A stretch of 64,000 bases of DNA from Candidatus Pelagibacter sp. IMCC9063 (GCF_000195085.1 NC_015380.1:606001-670000); one strand, 5' to 3'. Shown: positions 37,891 to 49,438, counted from the first letter of the stretch. Numbers and translations: made by a program. The notes: a model not told the origin generated them from the letters alone.

Positions 37891-38303
37891 CACTTTTTAC
37901 GCTTACTGATTTGAAATCCTACTGAAGCTCCTTTTTTTAAAATATCTAATTTTTCTATTTCCAGCTCAATAGCAGTAATTTTTTTATTTTTTAAAATATC
38001 TTTGACTACCAATTCTCCTAAAATTTCTAAAAAATTAATTTTTTTATCTAAAATGTTATTTATAATTCTCATGATGTCATCGTAGTCCACTATTGTATTT
38101 AGATTGTTATCATTAAATTTTATTTTGCGATCAATCTCTAGCTTAATATTAAATTTCAATTTTTGTTTTCGGACTTTTTCTTTAGGGTAGTATCCAAAAA
38201 TTGTATTTATAATAAGATTTTTAATAAGAATTTTTTTGACAAGTTTTGAAGAAACAGGCTTTTCAATAATTTGCATTAGAGTATTATCTTTGAGATTTTT
38301 CAT
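37890..38303 (-). CDS. folB: Dihydroneopterin aldolase-like protein
   Basis: A 137-residue protein of the FolB tunnelling fold. It has ILIKNLIINTIFGYYPKEKVRKQ near the N-terminus and the family stretch NLNTIVDYDDIMRIINNIL. LEILGELVVKDIL and VGFQIS follow. FolB acts on dihydroneopterin in folate synthesis. It is encoded between a pteridine-reductase-like SDR and uvrC, with a gap of 3 bp upstream and an end fused to uvrC. The SDR neighbour supports a pterin role. Confidence 0.82.
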   Translation of the reverse strand: MKNLKDNTLMQIIEKPVSSKLVKKILIKNLIINTIFGYYPKEKVRKQKLKFNIKLEIDRKIKFNDNNLNTIVDYDDIMRIINNILDKKINFLEILGELVVKDILKNKKITAIELEIEKLDILKKGASVGFQISKRKK

Positions 38304-38306
38304 TTT

Positions 38307-39059
38307 CTATTCTTTTACATTGATAAGGTCTGGAGTTTTCCAGGCGAGATTTTGACCGCTATCTACTGGAATGGTTAATCCAGTAATAGAATCATTTCCC
38401 AAAATAAATTCTATTGTTTTGCAAATATTTATGACTTTTGTTTGTTTTTTTAAAATTGTATTTTTAAATTGTTTTTCAAAATGTTTTTGGGATTGTCTTT
38501 TATTTTTCATCACTGGGCCCGGGGCTATTGCATTGACTCTAATTTTTGGAGCAAATTTCATAGCAAGCGTCTTGGTTAGTGTTTCCAAGCCAGCTTTACT
38601 AAGAGTATAAGATAAAAAATAGGGAGTTAGCTTGAAGACTCTTTGATCTATAATATTAATAATATTGCCCTGAATATCTTTTTTTTGCTTCGCGAATTCA
38701 CCAGAAAGTATAGCGGGTGCTTTTAAGTTAACATCAAAGTGTGACTGCCACTTTTGATTGTTAAAATCTAAGATATCGTCATTTTCAAAAATTGAAGCAC
38801 AATTGACAAGGCAATCTATTGCTCCCATTTTTTTCTTTGCTACTTTTAATATGGATCTTGTCTCATTGGGCTTTGAAAGGTCTCCCTTCACAATAACACA
38901 CAATACCCCCATAGAAATAATTTTCTTTTTAAGAGCAGTTGCCTCCTTTTTAGATTTGTGAAAATGAATTACTATATTCCATCCTTTTTTTGCAAAAAAA
39001 ATAGAGATTTCCTTCCCAATTCTTTGTGCCCCTCCAGTAATTAAAATATTTTTTTTCAT
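38307..39059 (-). CDS. SDR oxidoreductase, pteridine-reductase-like
   Basis: A 250-residue short-chain dehydrogenase. The NADP motif is TGGAQRIG (residues 8-15), matching the TGxxxRxG form of pteridine reductases rather than the usual TGxxxGxG. The catalytic set is D138, Y151 and K155, with aspartate in place of serine and a D-to-Y distance of 13, as in PTR1. Substrate is inferred: dihydropteridine, such as dihydrofolate or dihydromonapterin (FolM role). The folB gene beside it fits. The assignment is by motif; an ordinary SDR function is not excluded. Confidence 0.8.
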   Translation of the reverse strand: MKKNILITGGAQRIGKEISIFFAKKGWNIVIHFHKSKKEATALKKKIISMGVLCVIVKGDLSKPNETRSILKVAKKKMGAIDCLVNCASIFENDDILDFNNQKWQSHFDVNLKAPAILSGEFAKQKKDIQGNIINIIDQRVFKLTPYFLSYTLSKAGLETLTKTLAMKFAPKIRVNAIAPGPVMKNKRQSQKHFEKQFKNTILKKQTKVINICKTIEFILGNDSITGLTIPVDSGQNLAWKTPDLINVKE

Positions 39060-41204
39060 TTATCTTTTTTTCTTTACTTTTGAACCTGCTTTGCCCTGAG
39101 TTGACCTTCCATATAATGAGTTATTGGGTCCATATTTTTTTATACTTGAGTTAATAGCCAATCCTAAATCCGAATTTTCTAATTTTTTTATTTCATCTCT
39201 TATTTTTGCAGCCTTTTCAAATTCTAGATTGTCTGCTGAAATATGCATGTCTTTTTTCAGAGATTTTAAGTGCTTTTTTAAATTGCCACCAATTTCTATA
39301 TTTTTTTCAGCATTCAAGTAATCTTTTTCATAGACGCTTTCAAGAATATCTCCAATATTCTTCTGAATGCTCTGAGGTGTAATATTGTTTTTTTTATTAA
39401 AAAGTTCCTGCCTAGATCTTCTTCTGTCAGTTTCTTCAATCGCTTTTTTTATGCTTTTGGTTTCTTTATCGGCATATAAAATGACTTTTCCTTCCACATT
39501 TCTTGCTGCCCTACCAATTGTTTGTATTAACGATGTTTCCGATCTCAGAAAGCCTTCTTTATCAGCATCTAGAATTGCTACTAATGCGCATTCAGGAATA
39601 TCTAAGCCTTCTCGTAAAAGATTTATACCTACCAGAACATCAAAAACCCCTAGTCTTAGGTCTCTAATAATCTCAATTCTTTCCAGAGTGTCAATTTCTG
39701 AGTGCATGTATCTTACCTTAATTCCATTTTCATCTAAATATTCAGTAAGATCTTCAGCCATTTTTTTAGTTAATGTAGTTGCTAAAACTCTTTGTTTTTT
39801 TTTAACAATTTTTAAACATTCTGAAAGTAAGTCATCTACTTGATTTTTTGCAGGACGAATAAGAATATCTGGGTCTGTTAATCCTGTAGGTCTTATAACT
39901 TGTTCTGCAAATACACCCTTAGACTGATCTAGCTCCCAGTTTCCAGGAGTGGCTGAAACAAATATAGTTTCAGACCTCATCATGTCCCATTCTTCAAATT
40001 TCAAAGGCCTGTTATCCATGCAGGAAGGCAATCTAAATCCATAGTCAGAAAGAGTTTTTTTTCTTGTATGGTCGCCTTTATACATTCCGTTCAGTTGAGG
40101 TACGGTTACATGACTTTCATCTACAAAAATAATTGCATTGTCAGGCAAATATTCAAATAATGTTGGTGGGGGTTCACCAGGACTTCTACCTGATAGAAAT
40201 CTTGAATAATTTTCAATTCCTGCACATGTTCCAGTAGCCTCAATCATCTCTAAATCGAATCTTGTTCTTTCGTCTATTCTTTGTGCTTCGAGTAATTTAT
40301 TTTCTTTTCTGAATTTTTTTAAAGTTGTAACGAGTTCTGCTTTAATTTCTTTTATGGCTTGCTGTACGGTTGGTCGGGGAGTGATATAATGGCTATTAGC
40401 ATAAATCTTTATAATATTTAAATCTTCCGTCTTGTCTCCTGTCAAAGGATCAAACTCTTTTAAGCTTACTATCTTTTCATCATCCAATGAAATTCGCCAT
40501 GCTCTATCTTCTAAATGAGATGGAAAAATTTCTATATTTTCTCCACGCACTCTAAACGATCCTCTGTAAAAATTTTGATCATTTCTTTTGTATTGCAACT
40601 CAACAAGACCTTTAATTATTTTTTCTCTATTATAAGAATTGTTTTTTTCAAACGTAAATGTCATTTTTGAGTAAGAATCGGGAGATCCTAAACCATAGAT
40701 ACAAGAAACACTTGCTACAATTATAACATCATCTTTTTCAAATAAAGATCTTGTAGCTGAATGTCTCATTCTATCTATTTGTTCATTGATAGCAGATTCT
40801 TTTTCAATAAATGTATCAGATCTTGGTACATATGCTTCGGGAGTATAATAATCATAATAAGAGACGAAATATTCAACTGCATTCTCATTAAAAAAACTTT
40901 TCATCTCACCATACAGTTGAGCAGCTAACGTTTTGTTGGGAGCCAAAATTATTGCAGGTCTATTTAGTTCTTCAATAATCTTTGCCATAGTGAAGGTTTT
41001 TCCAGATCCAGTCACTCCAAGCAAAACCTGATCTTTTTGGTTAGTGAGCAAACCTTCACGAAGTTGTTTTATTGCGGTGGGTTGATCACCAGCGGGGGTG
41101 AACGATGAAGTTAGTTTGAATTTTTTTCCACCTTCTAATTTTTTTAAAAAATTTTCTTTTTTGTTGTTCGCTTCTGGAGTATTAACAATTGATAATTTAG
41201 ACAT
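39060..41204 (-). CDS. uvrB: UvrABC excinuclease subunit B
   Basis: A 714-residue DNA helicase-like damage-recognition protein. Walker A is [14 protein letters not shown], the beta-hairpin region is [12 protein letters not shown], and the DEAD-like motif is [10 protein letters not shown]. Helicase motifs V and VI are [13 protein letters not shown] and QTIGRAARN. The C-terminal UvrC-binding motif is [15 protein letters not shown]. With uvrC nearby, two of the three subunits are in this window; uvrA is not. It diverges from the aminotransferase gene with a gap of only 17 bp. Confidence 0.96.
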   Translation of the reverse strand: MSKLSIVNTPEANNKKENFLKKLEGGKKFKLTSSFTPAGDQPTAIKQLREGLLTNQKDQVLLGVTGSGKTFTMAKIIEELNRPAIILAPNKTLAAQLYGEMKSFFNENAVEYFVSYYDYYTPEAYVPRSDTFIEKESAINEQIDRMRHSATRSLFEKDDVIIVASVSCIYGLGSPDSYSKMTFTFEKNNSYNREKIIKGLVELQYKRNDQNFYRGSFRVRGENIEIFPSHLEDRAWRISLDDEKIVSLKEFDPLTGDKTEDLNIIKIYANSHYITPRPTVQQAIKEIKAELVTTLKKFRKENKLLEAQRIDERTRFDLEMIEATGTCAGIENYSRFLSGRSPGEPPPTLFEYLPDNAIIFVDESHVTVPQLNGMYKGDHTRKKTLSDYGFRLPSCMDNRPLKFEEWDMMRSETIFVSATPGNWELDQSKGVFAEQVIRPTGLTDPDILIRPAKNQVDDLLSECLKIVKKKQRVLATTLTKKMAEDLTEYLDENGIKVRYMHSEIDTLERIEIIRDLRLGVFDVLVGINLLREGLDIPECALVAILDADKEGFLRSETSLIQTIGRAARNVEGKVILYADKETKSIKKAIEETDRRRSRQELFNKKNNITPQSIQKNIGDILESVYEKDYLNAEKNIEIGGNLKKHLKSLKKDMHISADNLEFEKAAKIRDEIKKLENSDLGLAINSSIKKYGPNNSLYGRSTQGKAGSKVKKKR

Positions 41205-41221
41205 TTATATAAAATATTTTA

Positions 41222-42421
41222 ATGAGCATACTATCAGAATCTTTATCTAGAATAAAACCATCTCCTACTATGGCTGTGGTTAAAAAAGCCACAGAGTTAA
41301 GATCTGCTGGAAAAGACATAATATCATTAGGAGCAGGAGAGCCAGATTTTGATACTCCTGAAAATATTAAGCAGGCTGCTATTGAGGCCATCAAAGATGG
41401 AAAAACAAAATACACAGTAGTAGATGGCACTATCGAGCTCAAGAGAGCTGTAATTGGAAAATTTAAAAGAGAAAATAACTTAATTTACAATGAAAAGCAG
41501 GTGACTGTAGGCGTTGGTGGGAAACATGTTATTTTTAACGCAATTTTAGCAACTATCAATCCAGGAGATGAGGTTTTGATACCGGCTCCTTACTGGGTGT
41601 CCTATCCCGATATTGTATTGTTGGCCGGAGGCACTCCTGTAATAGTTGAGTGTGAGGAAAGTGCTGACTTTAAGATTCTACCAGAACAAATAGAAAAGAA
41701 TGTTACCAAAAATACAAAATGGATTATTTTAAACTCGCCTTCTAATCCAACCGGTTCTGTTTATTCGGAACAAGAGCTAAAAGATATTGGAGAAGTTTTA
41801 AAAAAATTTCCAAATGTTCATATTATGTCTGATGATATCTATGAGCATGTTCTTTATACGAAAAATAAATTCTTCACCATTGCCCAAATTCCAGAATTGT
41901 TTTCTAGAACGCTTACCATTAATGGATTGAGCAAATCATATGCTATGACAGGATGGAGAGTTGGCTATGCAGGTGGACCAGAAAATATCATTCAAGGTAT
42001 CGCAAAGATTCAATCTCAATCTACAACCAATACCTCATCCATTAGCCAAGCAGCTGCAGAAGAAGCTTTGAATGGAACGCAGGATTTTATAAAAAAACGA
42101 TCAGATGCATTTAAAGAGAGGAGGGATTTTGTTGTAAAAAAACTTAATTCCATAGAAGGTCTTTCTTGCAAAAATCCAGAAGGTGCATTTTATGTTTTTC
42201 CTAATTGCAAAGACTGCATTGGAAAAAAAGACATTAATAAAAAAGAAATTGTAAATGATGCAGATTTTGTCACTTCGTTGTTGGAAAACACAGGCGTGGC
42301 TGTTGTTCAAGGATCTGCTTTTGGAAAGGAGGGGTATTTTAGAATTTCTTATGCGACTTCTATGAAGAACCTTTCTGAGGCTTTAGATAAAATAGAAGAG
42401 TATTGTAAGCAACTATCTTAG
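41222..42421 (+). CDS. aspC: Class I aminotransferase, aspartate aminotransferase type
   Basis: A 399-residue fold-type I PLP enzyme. Signatures are SLGAGEPDFDTPENIK, LNSPSNPTGSVY, DDIYEHVLY, and the PLP lysine in NGLSKSYAMTGWRVGY. It most resembles the bacterial aspartate/prephenate aminotransferase (AspC/AatA, class Ib). It converges with trxB with a 4-bp overlap. Its promoter must lie inside the 5' end of uvrB or in the 17-bp gap. Confidence 0.9.
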   Translation: MSILSESLSRIKPSPTMAVVKKATELRSAGKDIISLGAGEPDFDTPENIKQAAIEAIKDGKTKYTVVDGTIELKRAVIGKFKRENNLIYNEKQVTVGVGGKHVIFNAILATINPGDEVLIPAPYWVSYPDIVLLAGGTPVIVECEESADFKILPEQIEKNVTKNTKWIILNSPSNPTGSVYSEQELKDIGEVLKKFPNVHIMSDDIYEHVLYTKNKFFTIAQIPELFSRTLTINGLSKSYAMTGWRVGYAGGPENIIQGIAKIQSQSTTNTSSISQAAAEEALNGTQDFIKKRSDAFKERRDFVVKKLNSIEGLSCKNPEGAFYVFPNCKDCIGKKDINKKEIVNDADFVTSLLENTGVAVVQGSAFGKEGYFRISYATSMKNLSEALDKIEEYCKQLS

Positions 42422-43368
42422 TTTTTTTCAGATAGTAATTTTTCAGCTTCCAAGGCTGCCATGCATCCCATACCTGCTGCAGTCACCGCCTGTCGAAACG
42501 TTTTATCTTTTACATCCCCAGCTGCAAAAATTCCCTTTATATTTGTTTTGGTAGAGTCGGGATCTGTGAGAATATATCCTTCGGTATCCATTTTAATTTG
42601 ATCTTTAAAAATTTTAGTTGCTGGATCATGACCAATTGCCACAAAAACACCATGAGTATTTAATTGTTTGGTAGTTTTGTCTTTTGTGTTTTCTAACAAT
42701 ACTCCGGTAACTCCCTTTGGGTTATCAGTTCCAATTATTTCTTTTACTGCACTATCCCAAATAATATTAATTTTCGGATGGGAAAGAATCTTTTGTTGTA
42801 AAAGCTTTTCTGCCCTTAGGGTGTCTCGTCGATGAACTAGCGTTACCTTCGATGCAAATTTAGTTAAAAATAAAGCCTCTTCAACTGCTGCATTACCACC
42901 ACCCACAACCATTACTTCTTTATCTTTGTAAAAAAAACCATCGCAAGTAGCACACGCGGAAACTCCAAATCCTCTAAACTTAGTTTCACTTTCTAAATTA
43001 AGCCAGCGAGCTTGTGCCCCTGTAGATATGATAACAGAATCGGCTGTATAGGTAGTTCCACTTTCTCCAATTAATATAAATGGATTGCTGGTAAAATTTA
43101 CCTCTTTGATCATATCATTTTCAAAAATCGTACCCACAGCTTCTGCTTGTTTTTGCATTTCCTCCATTAACCAAGGACCTTGTATTACATCAGAAAATCC
43201 AGGATAGTTTTCTACATCAGTAGTAGTAGTTAGCTGACCTCCGGGCTCCATTCCAGAAATAAGAGTTGGTTTAAGCATGGCTCTAGCAGCATATATTGCA
43301 GCAGTATATCCAGCTGGACCCGACCCTATGATTAATACTTTTGAATGTGATTCTTTATTTTGACTCAT
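42418..43368 (-). CDS. trxB: Thioredoxin-disulfide reductase
   Basis: A 316-residue flavoprotein that reduces thioredoxin with NADPH. It has the FAD motif IIGSGPAGYTAAIYAARA, the redox-active CATCDGFFY, the NADPH motif VVGGGNAAVEEA, and the C-terminal FAD stretch GIFAAGDVKDK. It overlaps the end of the aminotransferase gene by 4 bp and diverges from the ELM1-like gene with 47 bp between. Confidence 0.96.
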   Translation of the reverse strand: MSQNKESHSKVLIIGSGPAGYTAAIYAARAMLKPTLISGMEPGGQLTTTTDVENYPGFSDVIQGPWLMEEMQKQAEAVGTIFENDMIKEVNFTSNPFILIGESGTTYTADSVIISTGAQARWLNLESETKFRGFGVSACATCDGFFYKDKEVMVVGGGNAAVEEALFLTKFASKVTLVHRRDTLRAEKLLQQKILSHPKINIIWDSAVKEIIGTDNPKGVTGVLLENTKDKTTKQLNTHGVFVAIGHDPATKIFKDQIKMDTEGYILTDPDSTKTNIKGIFAAGDVKDKTFRQAVTAAGMGCMAALEAEKLLSEKN

Positions 43369-43415
43369 TTATTAAGTTTATTATCAGTAAAATTAATTTA
43401 GGTATATATATCTTG

Positions 43416-44384
43416 ATGAAAAATATTAATGCTTGGTTATTAACAGAGGGTGCCCATGGCATGATCAGTCAAGTTGAAGGATTGGCAAAAGCGCTCAACG
43501 TAAATTTTATTCATAAAAAAATAGTTTACAACTCTTTCTGGAGTTTGATCCCACCTTCAATATCCCCCACAAGCAGGAATACTTTTAATTTTTCTAATAT
43601 TATTGAGTACAATTCAGCAAACAAAAGGCCAACCCTTTTGATTTCATGCGGAAGAAAAAGTGTTATTCCATCTATAGTCCTTAAAAATTATTTACATACA
43701 AAAAATAATATGGAAGTTTATAATATTCATATTCAAGATCCAAAAGTACAAATTAACAATTTTAATTTTATTGTTGTTCCTGAACACGATCGATTAGAAG
43801 GAGAGAATGTTATTAAATCTAAGGGAGCTATTCATTATATTACAGACGAAGAAATTCAGGGCGCTAAAGCTCTGGCCTTAAGTAAAAATGTTTTAACCGT
43901 AATTCTTGGTGGCCCAACTAAACATTATTCTTTTTCATTAGGAGAATTAAAACAATTGTTTCATAAAATAGAACTACTTTTCCTTCACAAGGTTGAAGAA
44001 GTTAAAATTGTTTCCTCAAGACGTACACCGGAACTAGTAGTGAGTTTTTTACAAGATAGGTATAAGGATAATGCAAGAGTCGTTGTAGATTCTTCACTTT
44101 CCAGAAAAAACTATATTGAGGCCCTTGCCCAGGCTAAAAAAATTATTGTCACTTCCGATTCTATTTCCATGCTATCCGAGGCAGCCACTACAGGAGTGCC
44201 AATCTATTTAGCTAAATTAAAATCTTATAAAAATGATCATCGTTTTGATAGTTTTTTAAAATCATTTAAAAAACTTAATATAATTAAAGATTTAGAAACA
44301 AATGAAGATAGCTGGACTTATGATAAGCTTTATGAGACTAAAAGAATTGCTGAATTGTTAAAAAATAAAATTATATTGTCATGA
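43416..44384 (+). CDS. ELM1-like (mitochondrial-fission ELM1 family) protein
   Basis: A 322-residue protein of the family named after plant ELM1, whose bacterial members have no established role. The fold suggestion is GT-B glycosyltransferase-like: the N-terminus reads WLLTEGAHGMISQVEGLAKAL and the C-terminal half has LGGPTKHYSFS and IIVTSDSISMLSEAATTGVPIYL. The last stretch looks like a nucleotide-sugar binding site; this is an inference. The ATG at 43416 is used. It overlaps the next gene, a 2OG-oxygenase, by 4 bp, so the two are likely expressed together. Confidence 0.75.
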   Translation: MKNINAWLLTEGAHGMISQVEGLAKALNVNFIHKKIVYNSFWSLIPPSISPTSRNTFNFSNIIEYNSANKRPTLLISCGRKSVIPSIVLKNYLHTKNNMEVYNIHIQDPKVQINNFNFIVVPEHDRLEGENVIKSKGAIHYITDEEIQGAKALALSKNVLTVILGGPTKHYSFSLGELKQLFHKIELLFLHKVEEVKIVSSRRTPELVVSFLQDRYKDNARVVVDSSLSRKNYIEALAQAKKIIVTSDSISMLSEAATTGVPIYLAKLKSYKNDHRFDSFLKSFKKLNIIKDLETNEDSWTYDKLYETKRIAELLKNKIILS

Positions 44385-45043
44385 GCTTTTTAAATTCTGT
44401 TAAAAATCAATCAAATAAATTAAGCGATCCTTTTGTTCACTGGGAATTTAATAACCCTCTTACAGAAAAGATGATTGATGAAATTTATAATACCGAAATA
44501 GACGATCCTACTAGATATGAAATTAACTATGATGGAACCAGAGCTATAGATGGAGGAGACGGAAATTTTAGGGAAGGAATTTCTGATGGTGGAAAGGCAT
44601 TAAAATTTAGATGTTTTTTAGAAAAACATAACACCCAAGAATTTCCGGAGTTGTTCAGCCTAGTTCAGGAGCTACAATCAAAAAAAACACACGAGCATAT
44701 CGGTTCTTTAATTGGTAAGGATTTGTCAAAATCCTATGTAAGACTTGAGGTAATTTGTGATCGAAAAGGTTTTTGGCTAAAACCTCATTGTGATATTAAG
44801 GAAAAATTGCTTTCTTGCCTCCTGTTTGTAAATCGTTTTGGAGAGTCTGAAGATCTTGGAACAGACTTTTATAGTTCCAAATTAAAATTGGTAAAAACAG
44901 TTCCTTACAAAAATAACTATGGTTACTTTTTTAGTAGTGACAAAAATAGTTGGCATGGCATGGAAAAAAAAGTGATTCAAAAAGACAGAAGATGTATACA
45001 AATAAATTACGTTACTTTTAAAACTGATTGGCCCGTTTTGTAG
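44381..45043 (+). CDS. 2-oxoglutarate/Fe(II)-dependent oxygenase-like protein
   Basis: A 220-residue protein with a 2OG-Fe(II) oxygenase layout. The iron ligands would be the H and D of LKPHCDIKEK, plus the H of SWHGMEKK about 60 residues later. The 2OG-binding arginine would lie in DRRCIQINYV. Substrate is unknown. It begins ATGA-style inside the end of the ELM1-like gene. Only 2 bp separate its end from the convergent carB. Confidence 0.75.
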   Translation: MSFLNSVKNQSNKLSDPFVHWEFNNPLTEKMIDEIYNTEIDDPTRYEINYDGTRAIDGGDGNFREGISDGGKALKFRCFLEKHNTQEFPELFSLVQELQSKKTHEHIGSLIGKDLSKSYVRLEVICDRKGFWLKPHCDIKEKLLSCLLFVNRFGESEDLGTDFYSSKLKLVKTVPYKNNYGYFFSSDKNSWHGMEKKVIQKDRRCIQINYVTFKTDWPVL

Positions 45044-45045
45044 GA

Positions 45046-48000
45046 CTATAAATCCTGAATGGGCATAACTCCCATTTTTTTATTTTTCATTGATATAATC
45101 GCTTCAGTGCAAGCAATCGCTCCTGCTAATGTGGTGAAGTAAGGAATACCATTATTCAGTGCTGACCTTCTCAAAGACTTTGAATCCTCTATAGATTTTT
45201 TCCCAGAAGTTGTATTGATCACAATTGATATTTTTTTATCATCCAAATATTCTACTACGTGAGGGGACCCTTGAGTGGCTTTGTTGATTTTTTTACAAAT
45301 AATGCTTTCAGAATTTAAAATCTCAGCAGTGCTATTGGTTGCCAGTAGGTTGAATCCAAGATCTAATAATTTTTTTGCAAAATTTTTAATGTGAGGTTTG
45401 TCTTTGTCATTTACAGATATAAACACCGTCCCTTCTTTTGGTAGTGTATTACCTGCAGAGATCTGGCTTTTGGCATAAGCCATACCAAAGTCAGTGTCTA
45501 TTCCCATAGATTCTCCTGTTGATTTCATTTCAGGACCCAGGATTGTGTCAACCTCTGGAAATTTATTAAAAGGGAAGACTGCTTCTTTTACAGAAAAGGT
45601 TTTCAATTGTTTATTTGGTATGTTTAGGTCCTTAAGCTGCAAACCTGACATTACTTTAGTTGCTATTTTTGCTACGGAAATATTAGAAGCTTTCGAAACA
45701 AAAGGAACGGTTCTACTAGCTCTTGGGTTTACTTCTAAAACATAAATATTCTTATCCTGTATGGCAAATTGTATGTTGATTAACCCCACAACTCCAATGC
45801 TAGTAGCTAATTTTTTAGTTTGTTTTTTTACTTCATTAATTATTTCTTCAGAGAGAGAGTAGGGCGGTATACAGCAAGCAGAATCTCCAGAATGAATACC
45901 TGCTTCTTCTATATGCTCCATGACACCTGAAACAAAAACATTCTCTCCATCGCAAATAGCATCCACATCCACTTCAATTGCATCATTCAAAAAACGGTCT
46001 AATAAAACTGGATTATTTCCAGAAACTTTCACGGCTTCTTGTATGTATCTTGTGAGCTGTTCATCGTCATGAATAATTTCCATAGCTCTACCGCCAAGAA
46101 CGTATGAGGGCCTAATAACGAGAGGATATTTAATTTTTTTTGCAATCTCAAAAGCTTCCTCCTTAGATCTAGCCAAACCATTCTCAGCTTGTTTTAAGCC
46201 AAGCTCGTTTATTAAATTACTAAATCTTTCCCTATCCTCAGTTAGATCAATAGAATCTAGAGGGGTTCCAAGGATTGGATAGCCATTATCATGAATAGCT
46301 TTTGCCAACTTTAAAGGTGTCTGGCCGCCAAACTGAACAATTACTCCTTTTAATTTTCCCTTTAAACTTTCTTTCTTTAAGATTTCTAAAACAAACTCTT
46401 CAATCAATGGCTCAAAATAAAGCCTGTCACTTGTATCATAATCTGTAGATACAGTTTCGGGATTACAATTGATCATAATGGTTTCGTAATCTAATTCACT
46501 CAATGCATAACTTGCCTGACAACAACAGTAATCAAATTCAATTCCTTGCCCTATTCTGTTAGGACCGCCTCCAATAATTACTACTTTTTCTTTTGTAGTA
46601 GGATTAGATTCACAATCGTTGGCATCATCAATTCCAGTGTCGTATGTTGAATACATATAGGGAGTTTGAGAATCAAATTCAGCAGCGCACGTATCAACTT
46701 TTTTATAGACAGGAACAATTCCCAACACATTCCTTTTTAAAGTAATTTCAGATAGTGGCTTATTCGTTAATGTAGATATTTGCTTATCACTAAATCCAGA
46801 TGATTTAATAAATTTAAAAAAACCCCTATTTTCTAAAGCATCGGCTTTGACTATTTCTTTTTCAATACCAGTGATTTCCTTAACCTGCTTTAAAAACCAA
46901 GGATCAATTTTAGTTATTTCGTATAACTCTTCTAATGAAAAATTCATTCTAAAAGCTTCTGCTACATAAAGTATTTTTTGAGGGATGTTTTCACTAAGTT
47001 TTTTTTTCAACTCCTCTTTATTGATAGAAATTGAATCTAGGCCATCCAACCCAACCTCCAGAGAGACTAATGCTTTTTGTAAAGATTCTTTAAAATTCCT
47101 TCCAATAGCCATTGTTTCACCAACTGACTTCATGGCAGTGCCAAGCACTGCTTTTGATTTTTGAAATTTTTCAAAAGCAAATCTTGGTATTTTGGTTACA
47201 ACATAATCAATAGTTGGCTCAAATGATGCAGGAGTATTTCCAGTAATATCATTTGTAATTTCATCTAGCGTATAACCTATGGCTAGCTTTGCGGCCACTT
47301 TTGCTATTGGAAAACCAGTAGCTTTAGATGCTAATGCGGAAGATCGAGATACTCTTGGGTTCATTTCAATAACAATCATTCTTCCGTCCTTAGGATTGAT
47401 TGCAAACTGAACATTAGAACCACCTGTCTCAACACCTATTTTTCTCAGGCAATCAATAGATGCGTTTCGCATAACCTGGTACTCTTTGTCGGTTAAAGTT
47501 AAAGCGGGAGCGACTGTCATGGAGTCCCCAGTGTGAATGCCCATCGGGTCTATATTTTCAATACTACAAATAATAATACAATTATCTTTTTTATCTCGAA
47601 CCACTTCCATCTCAAACTCTTTCCAACCCACTAAAGACTCTTCTACGAGGACTTCGTGTGTAGGGGATAAAGACAGGCCATTTTTTAATATTTTTAAATA
47701 TTCCTCCTCTGTATTTGCAACTCCTCCGCCAGTCCCACCCAAAGTAAATGAAGGTCTGATAATTACGGGGAGATTTATTTCTTCTAATATTTTTTTGGCC
47801 TGATCAATAGAGGTGCAAATCAAAGATCTTGCAGATTCCAAGCCTATTTCATTCATGTGTTTTTTAAATTTTTGTCTATCCTCTGCTTTATCAATTGCCT
47901 CTGCATTGGCTCCAATGAGCTCTATATTGTATTTTTTTAATATGCCGTTTTTGTGAAGCAGCATGGCTGCATTCAAACCTGTCTGACCACCCATAGTTGG

Positions 48001-48261
48001 CAGAATTGCATCTGGCTTTTCTATCTTGATAATCTCTTCTAAAATTTCAGATGTAATTGGCTCAATATAGGTTTTATCAGCAACATTAGGGTCGGTCATA
48101 ATAGTTGCTGGATTAGAATTAATTAAAATAACTTTATAACCCTCTTTCTTCAGCGCTTTACAGGCTTGAGTTCCAGAGTAATCAAATTCGCAAGCCTGCC
48201 CAATAACAATAGGACCAGCACCAATAATTAATATAGTTTTAATGTCAGTTCTTTTTGGCAT
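45046..48261 (-). CDS. carB: Carbamoyl-phosphate synthase large subunit
   Basis: A 1071-residue enzyme of two fused homologous halves, each an ATP-grasp domain, with a C-terminal MGS-like allosteric domain. Motifs are [17 protein letters not shown] and [12 protein letters not shown] in the first half, then [19 protein letters not shown] and [13 protein letters not shown] in the second. The allosteric region has [10 protein letters not shown]. It makes carbamoyl phosphate for pyrimidine and arginine synthesis. It overlaps the carA stop by 17 bp. Confidence 0.97.
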   Translation of the reverse strand: MPKRTDIKTILIIGAGPIVIGQACEFDYSGTQACKALKKEGYKVILINSNPATIMTDPNVADKTYIEPITSEILEEIIKIEKPDAILPTMGGQTGLNAAMLLHKNGILKKYNIELIGANAEAIDKAEDRQKFKKHMNEIGLESARSLICTSIDQAKKILEEINLPVIIRPSFTLGGTGGGVANTEEEYLKILKNGLSLSPTHEVLVEESLVGWKEFEMEVVRDKKDNCIIICSIENIDPMGIHTGDSMTVAPALTLTDKEYQVMRNASIDCLRKIGVETGGSNVQFAINPKDGRMIVIEMNPRVSRSSALASKATGFPIAKVAAKLAIGYTLDEITNDITGNTPASFEPTIDYVVTKIPRFAFEKFQKSKAVLGTAMKSVGETMAIGRNFKESLQKALVSLEVGLDGLDSISINKEELKKKLSENIPQKILYVAEAFRMNFSLEELYEITKIDPWFLKQVKEITGIEKEIVKADALENRGFFKFIKSSGFSDKQISTLTNKPLSEITLKRNVLGIVPVYKKVDTCAAEFDSQTPYMYSTYDTGIDDANDCESNPTTKEKVVIIGGGPNRIGQGIEFDYCCCQASYALSELDYETIMINCNPETVSTDYDTSDRLYFEPLIEEFVLEILKKESLKGKLKGVIVQFGGQTPLKLAKAIHDNGYPILGTPLDSIDLTEDRERFSNLINELGLKQAENGLARSKEEAFEIAKKIKYPLVIRPSYVLGGRAMEIIHDDEQLTRYIQEAVKVSGNNPVLLDRFLNDAIEVDVDAICDGENVFVSGVMEHIEEAGIHSGDSACCIPPYSLSEEIINEVKKQTKKLATSIGVVGLINIQFAIQDKNIYVLEVNPRASRTVPFVSKASNISVAKIATKVMSGLQLKDLNIPNKQLKTFSVKEAVFPFNKFPEVDTILGPEMKSTGESMGIDTDFGMAYAKSQISAGNTLPKEGTVFISVNDKDKPHIKNFAKKLLDLGFNLLATNSTAEILNSESIICKKINKATQGSPHVVEYLDDKKISIVINTTSGKKSIEDSKSLRRSALNNGIPYFTTLAGAIACTEAIISMKNKKMGVMPIQDL

Positions 48262-49438
48262 TGGATTTTATTATTTCTATAAATTGTTTAAATAAATAAT
48301 TGCTATCGTGAGGACCTGGGCTTGCTTCTGGATGATATTGCACAGAGAAAGCAGATTTGTCGCTAGAAGAAATCCCTTCAATACTACCGTCAAATAAAGA
48401 TACGTGAGTTATGTCGATGTCTTTAGGTAAGGTAGATTTGTCAATTTCAAAACCATGGTTTTGAGAAGTGATTTCTACTTTTTCAGTAAGTAAATTTTTG
48501 ACTGGATGATTTGCACCTCGATGTCCTTGATGCATTTTTTTAGTCGTGCAGCCTAGTGCGTGACCAAGCAACTGATGTCCCAAGCATATTCCAAAAAGAG
48601 GAATCTTTTTCTCTAATATTTTTTGTATGCAAATTTTTGCAAAATTAGATGTTGCAGCAGGGTCACCTGGACCATTTGATAAAAAAATACCATCTGGGCT
48701 AAGTTCTAAAATTGTCTCAAAAGAACTATCAGCAGGAACAACTGTTACTTTACATTCTAAATTAGAAAAATTTCTTAAGATGTTTTTTTTAATTCCATAA
48801 TCAATGGCTACAATATGAATCGAATGCTGGTTATTTTTTTTGTATCCTAATTTTTTATCCCAAAGAGCCACATCTTCCCATTGATAGGTTTTTTTACAGC
48901 AAACCTTCAGCGTTAAATCCAAACCTTTTAGACCCCCCCATTGCTTACATTGTTCTAAATAAAAATCTTTAGTTTTGGTATTGGCTTTGTCATGTACAAT
49001 AGTTCCTTTTAAGGAGCCTTTTTTTCTAATCAAATTAGTTAATGCTCTAGTATCTATTCCTGAAATTCCAACAGTATTATTTTTTTTAAGCCATTCATTT
49101 AAATTTTCTAAAGAGCGGTAGTTAGACGGATCGGTAACTTCTTTTCCAAAAATTACGCCCTTTAACCATATTTTATTAGACTCAGTATCTTCCAAGTTGG
49201 TGCCAACATTACCAATATGAGGGAAGGTAAAATTAATAATTTGATCTGAATAAGAGGGGTCTGTAATAATTTCTTGGTAGCCTGTCATGGAGGTGTTAAA
49301 ACAAACCTCACCCACAGCATACGACTCCGTACCCAGTCCAAAACCTTGAAAAGAGGTTCCGTCTTCTAAAATTAAAATACCTGTAGATTGCTGATTATAT
49401 AAATATTCTGATTCTGCCGTTATTTCTTTATTTAACAA
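48245..49438 (-). CDS. carA: Carbamoyl-phosphate synthase small subunit
   Basis: A 397-residue glutamine amidotransferase subunit that feeds ammonia to CarB. The N-terminal domain has [14 protein letters not shown] and the class I amidotransferase domain has the nucleophile cysteine in [14 protein letters not shown] and the closing HPEASPGP. The start appears to be TTG at 49438; an in-frame stop lies three codons upstream and no ATG precedes the conserved region. Start confidence is therefore moderate. It diverges from yqeY with a 116-bp gap. Confidence 0.93.
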   Translation of the reverse strand: MLNKEITAESEYLYNQQSTGILILEDGTSFQGFGLGTESYAVGEVCFNTSMTGYQEIITDPSYSDQIINFTFPHIGNVGTNLEDTESNKIWLKGVIFGKEVTDPSNYRSLENLNEWLKKNNTVGISGIDTRALTNLIRKKGSLKGTIVHDKANTKTKDFYLEQCKQWGGLKGLDLTLKVCCKKTYQWEDVALWDKKLGYKKNNQHSIHIVAIDYGIKKNILRNFSNLECKVTVVPADSSFETILELSPDGIFLSNGPGDPAATSNFAKICIQKILEKKIPLFGICLGHQLLGHALGCTTKKMHQGHRGANHPVKNLLTEKVEITSQNHGFEIDKSTLPKDIDITHVSLFDGSIEGISSSDKSAFSVQYHPEASPGPHDSNYLFKQFIEIIKSNAKKN

